Source of the DNA: Acidobacteriota bacterium
Lineage (GTDB): Bacteria; Acidobacteriota; Terriglobia; Terriglobales; Acidobacteriaceae
NCBI GenBank assembly: GCA_003224905.1
Contig: QIAA01000159.1
Coordinates: forward strand, 1 to 36,932
DNA: 36,932 bases
Direction: 5' to 3'
Part shown: positions 27,477-36,912 of the stretch, piece after piece
Position numbering within the stretch: position 1 is the first letter of the stretch
How the letters are laid out: each line of letters starts with the position of its first letter
Program-made: the position numbers and the translations under genes
The notes under the pieces: generated by a model
What the model was told of the DNA's origin: nothing
Databases searched by the model: none
Seen by the model: the letters and a program-made list of their open reading frames with translations, nothing else

Positions 27477-28151
27477 ATGGCAACGTTCAGAATCTTCATA
27501 GCCGACGATCACGAAGTAGTACGCAAAGGTTTGTGTGCGCTCCTGCAGGCGCAGCCTGATTGGGAGGTCTGCGGCGAGGCCGCCGATGGCCGCGAGGCCG
27601 TGGAAAAAGTGCAGGAACTGAAGCCGGACGTCGTCATTCTCGACATCGGCATGCCGAGCCTGAACGGGCTCGAAGCCACCCGTCAGATCCTTAAGGGCAA
27701 CCCTCAGGCGAGGGTGTTGATCCTGACCTTACACGACTCAGATCAGGTCGTTCGGGAGGTCCTGAACGCCGGGGCCCGCGGCTTCTTGCTCAAATCCGAT
27801 GCCGCCCGCGACCTTGTCGCAGCCGTCGAGGCTTTGCGGCGTGATAAGACCTACTTCACTTCCAAGGTAGCCGCCATGGTGCTTGAGGGCTACTTGAAGG
27901 GCGGTACGCCCTCCGCTCCGATCACTGTTGGCCGCAACCGCCTGACCCCTCGCGAGCGCGAAATCGTACAACTGCTGGCCGAAGGCAAAAGCACAAAAGA
28001 AGTCGCGGTGGCCCTGGGACTGAGTGTGAAGACCGCCGAAACTCATCGCTCGAACATCATGCGCAAACTGCAACTGCACTCAGTCAGCGATCTCGTTCTG
28101 TACGCCGTGCGAAATAATATCGTGCACGTAGTCCAGGCCAGCATCGAGTAA
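27477..28151 (+). CDS. NarL/FixJ-family response regulator
   Basis: Two-component transcription regulator of 224 residues. The receiver domain (about 4-120) has the acidic pair D10-D11, phospho-acceptor D56 in VILDIGMP, T84 (LILTLHD) and K106 (FLLKSD), all intact. A linker leads to a LuxR-type helix-turn-helix (about 152-215; LTPREREIVQLLAEGKSTKEVA and LSVKTAETHRSNIMRKL). The ATG at 27477 has GGAGG 6 bases upstream. No histidine kinase gene is next to it, so it is an orphan in this window and its signal and targets are unknown. Confidence 0.95.
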   Translation: MATFRIFIADDHEVVRKGLCALLQAQPDWEVCGEAADGREAVEKVQELKPDVVILDIGMPSLNGLEATRQILKGNPQARVLILTLHDSDQVVREVLNAGARGFLLKSDAARDLVAAVEALRRDKTYFTSKVAAMVLEGYLKGGTPSAPITVGRNRLTPREREIVQLLAEGKSTKEVAVALGLSVKTAETHRSNIMRKLQLHSVSDLVLYAVRNNIVHVVQASIE

Positions 28152-28223
28152 GTAGCTCACAGTCTTCGAATTTGTCATCCTTACGCTGAGCGTAGCGATG
28201 CGTTCTTTAGGATTGTTCATCGA

Positions 28224-28239
28224 TCACATCGGGATGTGA
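28224..28239. repeat. Perfect inverted repeat TCACATC-GG-GATGTGA
   Basis: A 16-bp inverted repeat with a two-base centre, 73 bp after the response regulator stop and about 90 bp before the next gene. Either a regulator-binding site or part of a degenerate repeat (the 40 bp before it resemble dispersed GTCATCCTGAGCG-type elements). No T-run. Confidence 0.35.
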
Positions 28240-28330
28240 CAATCGACACATTCCCGCGAGCACTTCCCCTCTAGTATCAGATCTGTTCCCCTCGTCGTAA
28301 TCGTCTGGCCTCCGCATGTGCTGAGGCGTG

Positions 28331-28870
28331 ATGTTTATTCGTTTCAGAATTCCAATTGCTCTCCTCGCCGTCGTCTGCTGGTTGCCGGTGCGTGCAGTCG
28401 CCGTATCAGGCCCTCAAGAGACCGTTCAGCTTCCATCCAGCTTCCGTCCTTTGATCCAACGCTCAGGCTACATCTTCGCCGGCACAGTCCTTGCAGTCGA
28501 ACACGTTCCCCCGCTCCCAAACGAGATGCCCATCGTTCGCGTCGTCTTTCATATCGACGAGGCAATCCGCGGCGTCCAGCAGGGACAAACCCTCACCATT
28601 CGTGAATGGGCCGGATCATGGAATTCGTCGCAACAATACCGTCGCGGCGAACGAGTCTTGCTGTTCCTCTATCCCCCCAGCAAATTGGGGCTCACGAGCC
28701 TCGTAACAGGCAACTCCGGCCAATTGGAGCTTAACGCTCGCGGCGAAATTCTCCTCAACCATAACCAGGCGCTGATTCGGCGCGACGAGTCACGAAACTC
28801 CGCTGGCAAACGCAATCGCATTCCGCGTGCGGCATTTCTTGAGGCGCTCCGGCGAGCGGCTCAGGAATAG
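28331..28870 (+). CDS. Secreted hypothetical protein
   Basis: A 179-residue protein from ATG 28331; GAGG stands 4 bases before it but only 1 base before the overlapping GTG at 28328, so ATG is preferred. Signal peptide at residues about 1-24 (IPIALLAVVCWLPVRAVA). The rest is a beta-rich domain with IFAGTVLAVEHVPP, VRVVFHIDEAIRGVQQGQTL and YRRGERVLLFLYPPSKLGLT, resembling short OB-like secreted domains of unknown role. The next gene starts two bases after its stop, so they are an operon and probably act together. Confidence 0.8.
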   Translation: MFIRFRIPIALLAVVCWLPVRAVAVSGPQETVQLPSSFRPLIQRSGYIFAGTVLAVEHVPPLPNEMPIVRVVFHIDEAIRGVQQGQTLTIREWAGSWNSSQQYRRGERVLLFLYPPSKLGLTSLVTGNSGQLELNARGEILLNHNQALIRRDESRNSAGKRNRIPRAAFLEALRRAAQE

Positions 28871-28872
28871 GT

Positions 28873-31800
28873 ATGACGTGCGCCTTCAAGTGGCACCAGG
28901 CATTCCTGCCATCACTGCTGCTGATTATGCTGGTACCAGCCGCACGTGCTGGTGGACCGCGCTACGTGGCCGGATCGACCTATTTCGATTCCAGCGTGAA
29001 AGGCACACCTCTCACGTGGGCAGCCGGAAACGTCACCTACTACACCGATCAGGGAGACCTTAGCTCGATCCTTCCTGGTCCCGCCGCAGATGCCTTCGTC
29101 GCCGATGCCTTCACGCGTTGGATGTCGATTGCAACCGTAGCTCTGTCAGCTACTCGTGCCGGTCAACTTGCGGAAGACGTCAGCGCCGCGAATGTGACCG
29201 TCACCGCGACTGGTATCACATCCCCCACCGATATTCTCCCCAGCGCAATCAGTTTTCCCGTGGCGATCGTCTACGACGCTGATGGTGCGGTGACAAATGC
29301 CCTCCTCGGCCAGGGGGCGGGAGATCCGAATGCATGTTTCAACAATGCCGTCTTCGGCGGTATCGACAACTTCAGCACCGACGCCCATCTTCTTCATGCC
29401 TTCGTCGTCCTGAACGGAAACTGCGCTCAGACTCCCACCCAACTTCCGGATCTCAAATATCGTCTCGTGCGTGTGCTCGGACGCGTTCTCGGTCTGGATG
29501 CATCGCAGACCAATCCAAACGTATTCACGCGTCATCCCGCGCCCACATCGGCGGACTACGCGGCTTGGCGCTCATGCATTCAGTCGACACTCCTAACTGC
29601 GTGCCAATCAGCCTCTGCTACCCCAACCCCGATCAGCCCAAAATGGATGACCGCGCGGCCCTCTCGCGGCTTTATCCGGTCACAGCAGCTAATCAGCAAA
29701 ATTTCCCCGCCAAGCTTCCGCTCGCCGACAACACTGCCCGCGTTCACGGCAGCGTCTTCTTCGTCGACGCAAATGCCCAGCCTGCACAGCCGATGCAGGG
29801 AGTGAACGTCGTCGCGCGTTGGATCGACCCAACCACCGGCCTGCCATCACCCACCTACGTCGCCTCGTCCATCTCTGGTTTTCTCTTCTCCGGCAACGCA
29901 GGAAACCCCGCTACAGGATTCAATGATCCCGCGGGTATTCACTTCACGCAGTTCGGCGCTGACGATCCCTCGGTTGAAGGTTTTTTCGATCTCGCCGGCT
30001 TGGAGATTCCAAACGGCGCAACCAGCGCACAATACGAACTCTCCGTCGAACCCCTGGACCCGCTTTGGTCTCAGACAGTAGGCCCCTATGCTCCTTCGCA
30101 GGTAAAACCCTCCGGCGCATTGCAGCCCATCGTCGTCACCGTCTCGAAAGGCGCCGATCTCCAACAGGACATCCTGATGCAAGGCAGCGTACTTCAAACC
30201 AGGGATTGGTTCGCGCCCACCTCCTATGCCGCGCCCGCCGCCCTGCCTACGTCAGGCGACTGGACCGGCTCGCTGGCTGGCTATGGTGACGCCGATTACT
30301 TCTGGTTCTCCGGCCGGGCAGACCGCACGCTGTCCGTCGAAGTAACTGCCTTAGACGAATCTTCCACTCCGTCGACGAGTAAAGCACAGCCGGTAATCGG
30401 AATGTGGTCCCTGGATGATCCCGGAACTTTCCCGGCCCCGGCAAACACTCCGTCGGCATTCAACAGCGCAAAATTGGGTGTTACGCGCCTCGACGCGACC
30501 TTCCACGCCACAACCAACTTTCGCCTCGGCATCTTCGATTACCGAGGCGACGGCCGCCCTGATTACCAGTACCACGCGCGCGTCTTTTACGCAGACACCA
30601 TCACGCCCTCTCGCGCGAGCGCAGGAGGCGGAACTCCTTTGGACATTCAAGGCATAGGCTTCCGTCCAAACACCGCGGCGAATATCGGTGCCACAAGTGC
30701 GTCAGTCTTATCTGCATCAGCCAGGGAACTGATTGCCACTGCACCACCGATCGCCGATGGTCTGCAAAATATCACCATCAGCGACCCGGCCACCGGCGGC
30801 TCATCTTCAATGTCGGACGTCCTCACCGTCGGCGCGGGCCCATCCGACGCAATCAAACTGCTCAGCGGATCCAATCCGGCAACCCCCATTGGAGGCGAAG
30901 CCCCCAATCCGATCCGGGTGCAAGTCCTCGCAGACGCCGCCACCCCTGTCAACGGAGCCAGCGTTTTTCTTACCGCATCTCCGCCAGTGAACTTCTCCGC
31001 CTGCGCAGGCGCCACAAGTTGCACTGTTCTGAGCGACGAGACCGGCCAGGTCTCCACGCGCGTGACTCCGTTGACCTCTGGAGCCGCTACCATCAGTGCT
31101 GTCTTGGCGCCAGCATCCTACGCCAATCCAAAATCGGTCCAGACTCCGTTACTCGCCACCTCCTCAGCTCTGGATATTTCAGTACTCTCCCCCTCAGTCT
31201 GGGTCGCGCAAGGTGCCAGCACAGATTTGCCGATCAAGTCACGCCTCTTGTCCAATGGAAAACCGCTTGTCGCAAGCACTATCGCCTACAACATCGTCAA
31301 AGGCACCGGGTCACTGAGTGCCACCACGGTAGTAACTGACAATGACGGATTCGGCGCCAGCATCCTGCACCTTACATTACTGGGCAGCAACATTCAGGTA
31401 AGCGTCTGCGCCCAACCCGCCAACAGGCCCTGTCAGCTCTTCTCCGTCTTCCCTGTACCTGCTTCCGTTTTCCAGCTCAGCCCAGTTTTCGGAACTGATC
31501 AGGCCATCGCCGCCCGCCAGAGTTTCCGTCCCGTCGTGGTCCGAGTAACCGATTCATCTAATCCTGCCAATCCAGTAATTGCTGCCAATGTAATTTTCCA
31601 AACGGTTGTTATCCGCTCTGTTCCGGATCCGCCACCAGTCTCCGTCGGAGGAATCATCATCAATAGAAAGCCACCACCAGTAATCCTTTCCTCCTCGAAA
31701 TCCTCGGCACTCTCCAGTGTGGATGGTCTTGCAACACTTCAAGCCTCGACTGGCGGCTTCTCAGCGCCATTGACGATCCAGGGCACAGCCTCCACAGGCG

Positions 31801-31943
31801 CTGAGGCACTCTCGTTCGAATTACGTTCATTCGGAGCTGCGACAAACCCCTCCAGGTCGAGGCTGCTCAATTTGTCAGATCTTGTAAAGAAACAGTCACG
31901 TTCTGTATTGCTCTCTAGGGCCTCCAAACGCGCATTCCGATAA
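28873..31943 (+). pseudogene. Large secreted multi-domain protein gene interrupted by a frameshift
   Basis: Frame one starts at ATG 28873 with a signal peptide (FLPSLLLIMLVPAARAGG) and a matrixin-like domain; natural composition ends at about 29562 (PAPTSADYA) and the frame stops at 29805. The other frame becomes natural right there (LALMHSVDTPNCVPISLCY, PKMDDRAALSRLYPV) and runs to 31943. Adding one G at GCGGCTTGG (29560-29568) joins them into about 1,023 codons, so a one-base deletion in a GGG run is the simplest explanation. The protease motif is degenerate (RVLGRVLGLDAS in place of HExxHxxGxxH). Later parts include a carboxypeptidase-like beta domain (about 29740-30190), an IPT domain (about 30600-30830) and Ig-like domains. 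Mutation, sequencing error or recoding cannot be told apart here. Two bases after the preceding gene. Confidence 0.75.
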
Positions 31944-32095
31944 GCGTTTCTCGGCAACTTCAAAGTTTCGATTGCATCTAACCAAATAGGCAGAACTGCA
32001 GCTCTCCTGTGTCCGGCCCCCTGAGCGGAGAGGGCATGGGCGCAGGGGAGTTAGCGGTATCCGTTATAGTTCCTTCTCTAAGAAACTGACACATA

Positions 32096-32947
32096 ATGAA
32101 AGTCGCTATCCGTTTCGCGCTAGCCTTGTGCACAGTCATCATCTTCTCAGGTTTAACTTCCCTGCCCGCCGCTGCTGATGAGGGCTCATTAGATCCCGCT
32201 CGGCCGAAAGGCGCCACGGTCGAGGAGATCATCCGCCGCTTCGCCGATAAAGAAAAAGAATTCAAAGAAGCCCGCGACCAGTACACGTTCCGTCAAACCG
32301 TCAAAGTGCAAACCGTGGACGGCAACACCGTCACCGGCGAATATCAGGAAACCTTCGACGTCCTATTCGACGACAAGGCTAAACGTCTGGAAAACGTGGT
32401 TTATGCTCCTCAATCCACACTCGAGAACGGCGGGATCTCCATGAGTCCGGAAGATGTCGACGATATCCGCCACCGCCTGCCCTTTGTTCTCACATCCGAC
32501 GAAATTCCCGAGTACAGCATTCTCTACGCCGGCCAGCAGCAGGAAGACGAACTGCACTGCTACGTGTTCGACATTGCTCCCAAGCAAATCGAAGGCAAGA
32601 AGCGCTACTTTCAGGGTCGCATTTGGGTAGACGACCACGATTTCCAGATCGTAAAGACGTTCGGCAAGACCGTTCCCGACATCCGTAAAAAGAATAACGA
32701 AAACCTTTTCCCCAAGTTCACTACTTGGCGCGAGCAGGTCGATGGCAAGTACTGGTTTCCCACTTACACCAAAGCCGATGACACACTGCACTTTCGCACT
32801 TCGCTTCAGGACGTCCACATCCGCGAGATCGTCAAGTACACCGACTACAAGCGCTTCGGCTCCAACGTAAAGATCACTTACGAAGGCAAGGAAGTCCCGA
32901 AGCATCCCGACGAAAAAGACGACTCCAAGCAGCAACCGCAAAGATAG
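32096..32947 (+). CDS. Secreted LolA-like protein of unknown function
   Basis: A 283-residue protein with a signal peptide (VAIRFALALCTVIIFSGL, cleavage near AAADEG). The mature part begins with a helix (ATVEEIIRRFADKEKEFKEA) and continues with long beta strands (YTFRQTVKVQTVDGNTVTGEYQE, YFQGRIWVDDHDFQIVKTFG, KYWFPTYTKADD), the arrangement of LolA/LolB-like lipid-binding half-barrels often named outer membrane lipoprotein-sorting protein. The tail is charged and disordered. It is probably periplasmic; lipid carriage is a guess from fold resemblance. The 152 bp upstream contain only a weak TATAGT -10 candidate (32065-32070). Confidence 0.75.
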   Translation: MKVAIRFALALCTVIIFSGLTSLPAAADEGSLDPARPKGATVEEIIRRFADKEKEFKEARDQYTFRQTVKVQTVDGNTVTGEYQETFDVLFDDKAKRLENVVYAPQSTLENGGISMSPEDVDDIRHRLPFVLTSDEIPEYSILYAGQQQEDELHCYVFDIAPKQIEGKKRYFQGRIWVDDHDFQIVKTFGKTVPDIRKKNNENLFPKFTTWREQVDGKYWFPTYTKADDTLHFRTSLQDVHIREIVKYTDYKRFGSNVKITYEGKEVPKHPDEKDDSKQQPQR

Positions 32948-32975
32948 CCTAACAGGCGAGTACACCAGTTTGGGC

Positions 32976-32990
32976 GTAGTTGGTGTAATG
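32976..32990 (+). repeat. Dispersed short repeat GTAGTTGGTGTAATG, copy 1
   Basis: Identical 15-mer to 34996-35010; the core TTGGTGTAATG is also at 34463-34473. All three copies are intergenic and in the same orientation. Confidence 0.5.
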
Positions 32991-33004
32991 ATTCCATAAC
33001 AATG

Positions 33005-33079
33005 TCGGCGATTTATCGACAATTGGACGTGAACCGCTAGAATCGGCAGTAATCCAAATCGGCGATTTATCGACGATTG
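33005..33079. repeat. Pair of 21-bp direct repeats with core TCGGCGATTTATCGAC
   Basis: Copies at 33005-33025 and 33059-33079 differ at one base and start 54 bp apart. The second contains the stop codon of the cupin gene, so the first may be a duplicate of that gene end. Confidence 0.6.
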
Positions 33080-33519
33080 CCGGCGGCGTCTTGGCGAGGG
33101 GTTTCGGTAGATGCGTGCTCTGTCCGCATCGGCCCAATTCCTTCTACGTCTTCAAGGGTCTCAGTTTCCCACCACTCCACGTGCCATGTGTTCGCTGGAA
33201 TAGTGAAGGTGCTGCCTGCATCGAATCGCTGTACGCGCGCGTTGTCGAGATCACCCATCAAAATAAATTTGCGACCGAAACGGACAGTGATCTTCATTGC
33301 AACCGAGTGACGATGAGGGGCGAGACTCGCGCCCGCTGGGGCCTGGAAGTAGTAGTGAAAGCACCCTGGTTTTGTCGGGTTGCAATCCAGGTCGCGGTAA
33401 ATCGCTACTGGCGATGGCCTATCGGCGTGCCACAGTAGCTCCTCGCTGGCCTTTTCCTGGGCTATCCCTCGCACCGAAAGTAATATCAGTGATGTCAATA
33501 GCAAATTGCTTCGCAGCAT
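33067..33519 (-). CDS. Secreted cupin-domain protein
   Basis: A 150-residue protein from ATG 33519 with a signal peptide (LLLTSLILLSVRGIAQ). A single cupin beta-barrel follows: motif one around GASLAPHRHSVAMKITVRFG (His pair that could bind a metal) and motif two around FDAGSTFTIPANTWHVEWWE (His of NTWHV). Secreted cupins of this kind are frequent in soil bacteria and of unknown substrate. A TTG at 33564 would lengthen it by 15 residues but has no ribosome-binding site. Its stop codon lies within the second copy of a 21-bp direct repeat. Confidence 0.8.
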   Translation of the reverse strand: MLRSNLLLTSLILLSVRGIAQEKASEELLWHADRPSPVAIYRDLDCNPTKPGCFHYYFQAPAGASLAPHRHSVAMKITVRFGRKFILMGDLDNARVQRFDAGSTFTIPANTWHVEWWETETLEDVEGIGPMRTEHASTETPRQDAAGNRR

Positions 33520-33735
33520 TCCCTTTACCGTCCTTTCTGCGCCGATGAATCTGACAGGTTTCAAACGGTATCATTACCATGCGGAAACCCTCAATTCAGA
33601 CCCACGCCTCTTGAACAGGTTTTGCTATTGCCCGTATCTGCCCGGTTTTGGCAGTCTGTGGGAACTTTCGTTTGACGCCCGGACGTGGGCAAGACAGCGC
33701 ACCCCTGCGCTCGGTGGCGCAAGGGTGCCGCCACT

Positions 33736-34233
33736 CTAGGTCGTGGCAGGGGTGTATGTTCCCATGCAGTCGAAGGAGGTGGACTGGTCGGGATTGGCCT
33801 TCGCTTTACAGGTGCCGTTCGCTTTACCGCCCTTCATCTTTCCGCCACCTTCGATGAGAGACCATTTGTTGGTCCCGGACTCGAATGCTCCGTTCTTCGC
33901 GGTGCCGGAGAATTCGTATTTGTAGACGTTCTTGTCGCCGTTCTCCATGCTTTCGACGAATTCACCGTGGCCGGTTACGTCATCGCCCTTGACGTAGAGA
34001 AACTCGGTGCCGATGCCGGATTTCATCTTGTTTCCGGCGATGTCGCCTTTAGTAGCCGTACAGTTGATCTGTTCGATCGCATAGGCGTCCCCCGGCTTGT
34101 CGCCGACGGGAATGCTGTGCTGAACTGAAGGTTTGTCGCACTTCCACTGAACGTTTGTTTTCCCCTGTGCCAGCGCGACACTCGACATCAGACACACAAG
34201 GCACAGAACCTGACACATCTTCTTCATTTTCAT
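33736..34233 (-). CDS. Small secreted protein of unknown function
   Basis: A 165-residue protein with a signal peptide (MCQVLCLVCLMSSVALAQ) and a mature part rich in Gly, Lys and Asp. The ATG at 34233 has GGAGG 5 bases upstream. Four Cys in the mature part (QWKCD, QINCTA, NGTCKA, SFDCMG) could form two disulfides. Predicted beta-rich (FLYVKGDDVTGHGEFVE, YKYEFSGTAKNGAFESG). No family recognised. Alone on its strand; the 298 bp before it up to 34531 hold only a copy of the TTGGTGTAATG repeat. Confidence 0.78.
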   Translation of the reverse strand: MKMKKMCQVLCLVCLMSSVALAQGKTNVQWKCDKPSVQHSIPVGDKPGDAYAIEQINCTATKGDIAGNKMKSGIGTEFLYVKGDDVTGHGEFVESMENGDKNVYKYEFSGTAKNGAFESGTNKWSLIEGGGKMKGGKANGTCKAKANPDQSTSFDCMGTYTPATT

Positions 34234-34462
34234 TCGTCCCTCCTGTTGTTGGACATCACCCTCGCGACAGGGATTGAGGCCGCTGAAATGACGATGAATG
34301 CCGCTAGGACCCCGTACAATGACAGCCGCCGTTTACGCCGATCTCCGGGCGTTCTCTCTGGCATTCACCCCGAGCAGCACTTTTCTGCCAATGAAGCATA
34401 CATCTCAAACGTGTCCTAAAGGTAGCTGTCGAAACCAGGCGATTTCACCAACAACCCGATTC

Positions 34463-34473
34463 TTGGTGTAATG
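34463..34473 (+). repeat. Dispersed short repeat TTGGTGTAATG, copy 2
   Basis: Shares TTGGTGTAATGGCG (14 bp, to 34476) with copy 3 at 35000-35013. Confidence 0.45.
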
Positions 34474-34531
34474 GCGATGGCACAACAGCGTTCGCATTTA
34501 ATTGAGCTTTGGGCCGTTATACTGACGACCG

Positions 34532-34981
34532 ATGAATCCAAGATACAGGCCTGCATTCATCTTGATCATAGTCTTTGCCTTGATGGCGCCATACCTGGGG
34601 TTTGCTATCTACTACTCGCAACAGTTTCGCCCAAATCAGGTGCCATCGTGGTTTACCAACACCATGTTAGTTTGGTTCACCGCAAACTTTTTGGTGCTGA
34701 TGCTGCTGATGCGGCTGACAAGAAGGTTGTTCAAACCTGGCATTGTTGATATTGAAAAGGCGCAGGTTTTCGCTGATAAAGCTCTTCGCAGGAGCACCCG
34801 ACTTGTGATTCTCTGGAGTGTATTGTTTCTCTACGGAGTGGTGCAGACTTTACGAGGAAAGATACCAATTGAACGCGCAATCCCTGCAGGCGCGTTTCTG
34901 CTGTGCTTCATAGGGTTGTTTAGCTGGAGCATTTACCGTGCGAAACGCGCAAAGAAAACTGAAACGGGATCATTGACGTAA
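34532..34981 (+). CDS. Four-helix membrane protein of unknown function
   Basis: A 149-residue protein with hydrophobic helices at about residues 9-29, 43-61, 88-106 and 120-137 and a basic C-terminal tail (YRAKRAKKTET). The loop between helices two and three (RRLFKPGIVDIEKAQVFADKALRRSTR) is charged and probably cytoplasmic. No catalytic motif or known family. The ATG at 34532 follows a stretch with no strong ribosome-binding site. Stands between two dispersed repeats and has no operon partner. Confidence 0.72.
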   Translation: MNPRYRPAFILIIVFALMAPYLGFAIYYSQQFRPNQVPSWFTNTMLVWFTANFLVLMLLMRLTRRLFKPGIVDIEKAQVFADKALRRSTRLVILWSVLFLYGVVQTLRGKIPIERAIPAGAFLLCFIGLFSWSIYRAKRAKKTETGSLT

Positions 34982-34995
34982 ACACCCGAACGGCA

Positions 34996-35010
34996 GTAGT
35001 TGGTGTAATG
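34996..35010 (+). repeat. Dispersed short repeat GTAGTTGGTGTAATG, copy 3
   Basis: Identical 15-mer to copy 1 (32976-32990). Confidence 0.5.
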
Positions 35011-35094
35011 GCGTTATTTCGTCAGTTATCGGGACTTCGGATACACTGTTGGTCTTTAAACATCGGCTAATTTTGGGTCGTCGAACGCTGGTTG

Positions 35095-36912
35095 TCAGCC
35101 TTTCAGTCTCCCATGCGGCGTAAGTGGGGCAAGATTCCTATCCTCTTTCGACCCACCCTGCATCAGCTCAACGATCATCGCAAACAGATGATTCCGGGTC
35201 TCAACTCTCACTCCGGCGCGAGTGATATAGCGAATCACGATGTCGACACCGGCTCCTGCCGGCCTGAGATTGACCGACGGCATAGCGCTAAACTGTGGCG
35301 ACCCTTCTTCGTGCGTCACCCTCTTCCATTCCGCTTCCGCCATTTTCGCATCCGCTTCGGTTATCTTCACCGTCGCTTCGTAGATTCCCTTGATAAGAAC
35401 ATGAATATCCGTGCCGGGAGGAACAGTTACCTTAATCTCATCCCACATCCACTGTCCTACGGTGGAGAAGTTGAAATACTTGCCACGTATCGCATAGCCA
35501 TTCAAAAACGAAACTCTTCTTCCTGTAGGATGCCCATGGGCAGTCCAGTTTCCCGTCTCCAGTAACCAGGTGCGGAACAGACCGAGCTTTACCACCTCGC
35601 CGCCGACACCATCAATCTCTACCCAGTCCCTAACCCTAACTCCGTTTGGTCCCATCAGAACAAACCAACCGCAGAAAGCCAGGATGAAATCCTGAAAGAC
35701 TACGGTCAGTCCTGCGGTCGCCAGACCCAGGATCGTTGGCATCTGCTGTGGGACACCGAAAATGGTCAGCAGGATGAGTAAGAGGCCGACCAGTTGCGTT
35801 CCCAGATTTAGAACTGTTTTCAATGTCTGCTTTTGGCGAGGATCGCGAACCATCTTCTCCAATGCCAGTTGGAGAGCCCAGCCCGCCAGGATCACCAACA
35901 CGCAGATCGCCGCAATCAAAGCCAGAGACCGCAATATCAGGTGAAGCACGATTTTTCGCTGTATCTCGACTTGCTCTCCCCATCTCCCGTAGAGCGCCAT
36001 CAGCTGCCGTTGCGCTCCCACACGATCGTTGAGGATGCTCTGGATGTTTTGCTGAGCACTTAGCTGTCGCAGCCGGTCGATTCGTTCGGAACTTGACTCT
36101 CCAACGGCCTTATCGCCAGGGCCGGCGGCTTCTGTCTTCAGCCTTGCCTGATCACCAGTCAGCGCGGCCACGTCAGCCCTGGCCAACTGCTCTGCCTGCG
36201 CAATCAGTTGTCTCCGGTTGCGGAGGGATCGCCACGTAGATAGCTGCTGTGCGAACGTCTTGTACTGTTCGGCTGAGGCGACGGCAGTTTGCCCGCCGTC
36301 CTTTGAGGCACTATCCCTGTATTGCTTCATAGCGGCTTGGCGTGCCGCTAGTTCCTGCTGGAGCTTAACAAGCTGAGCTCCGCTTTCGCGGGCGAGGTCT
36401 TCGATCGAATCGGTCAGCTCGTTTTGGTCGAGGCCAAGTTGCGCCTTCACAATCTCCAAATCGCTGCCATTGGAAACTGCACCCGCTGGTCTCCTGCCCG
36501 TGCCTGCACTGAGTGATGCGATCCGAGCCTGGTCGTTCTTGATGGTCTCCTGAAGCTCGGTGACCCTTTGCTGCAATGCCAATGCTTGACCACTTAGATT
36601 TGGTTTTTCAAGGCTTGCCTGCCTCAGTGACTGCGAGAACGCCTGGTCGACTTCGTGATCCGCAAGCCGCTCGGCCTCCCGGGCGAGTTCCTTCTCCTCC
36701 GTCGATTGTGCCAACGCCGCGAGAGTTGCCGCTGTCTGCCAGGGCCGTTGATCCACAACTCCCGACGGTACGTAGGCTCCCGTCCAGTTCCCCTTCCTGG
36801 CCTGCAAAAACGGGAGATCTGCCATCACCCCGCGAGTCAGAAACGCACCTGCCAGGGTGCCGGCCAGCACAATCAGCATGACTAGCACAATCACGATGCT
36901 GGCCCGATTCAT
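35095..36912 (-). CDS. MscS-family mechanosensitive channel with long coiled-coil N-terminal region
   Basis: A 605-residue inner-membrane protein from ATG 36912 (AAAGG 7 bases upstream; a GTG at 36918 is too close to it). After an N-terminal hydrophobic segment (ASIVIVLVMLIVLAGTLAGAFL), residues about 50-315 are highly charged and helical (ELQETIKNDQARIASL, LVKLQQELAARQAAMKQY), predicted periplasmic coiled coil as in the MscK-like branch. Transmembrane helices follow at about 325-350, 370-390 and 395-425, then the pore-lining segment ILGLATAGLTVVFQDFILAF and the MscS beta domain (VRVRDWVEIDGVGGEVVKLGLFRTWLLE). It opens under membrane tension and probably relieves osmotic stress; a signalling role is possible. 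Complete, but its upstream region is cut by the window end. Confidence 0.9.
   Translation of the reverse strand: MNRASIVIVLVMLIVLAGTLAGAFLTRGVMADLPFLQARKGNWTGAYVPSGVVDQRPWQTAATLAALAQSTEEKELAREAERLADHEVDQAFSQSLRQASLEKPNLSGQALALQQRVTELQETIKNDQARIASLSAGTGRRPAGAVSNGSDLEIVKAQLGLDQNELTDSIEDLARESGAQLVKLQQELAARQAAMKQYRDSASKDGGQTAVASAEQYKTFAQQLSTWRSLRNRRQLIAQAEQLARADVAALTGDQARLKTEAAGPGDKAVGESSSERIDRLRQLSAQQNIQSILNDRVGAQRQLMALYGRWGEQVEIQRKIVLHLILRSLALIAAICVLVILAGWALQLALEKMVRDPRQKQTLKTVLNLGTQLVGLLLILLTIFGVPQQMPTILGLATAGLTVVFQDFILAFCGWFVLMGPNGVRVRDWVEIDGVGGEVVKLGLFRTWLLETGNWTAHGHPTGRRVSFLNGYAIRGKYFNFSTVGQWMWDEIKVTVPPGTDIHVLIKGIYEATVKITEADAKMAEAEWKRVTHEEGSPQFSAMPSVNLRPAGAGVDIVIRYITRAGVRVETRNHLFAMIVELMQGGSKEDRNLAPLTPHGRLKG

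Noticed and set aside
29555..29575. Programmed ribosomal frameshift in the large secreted-protein gene
   Set aside because: No slippery heptamer or stimulating structure seen, and the zero frame runs on for 240 bases past the junction; a deletion or sequence error is simpler.
32363..33022. 219-codon minus-strand open frame opposite the LolA-like gene
   Set aside because: Long but antisense to a gene with a signal peptide and natural composition; no family seen.
32976..35010. Repeats at roughly 0.5-1.5 kb spacing considered as a CRISPR remnant
   Set aside because: Copies are too short, too far apart and separated by genes; no cas genes.
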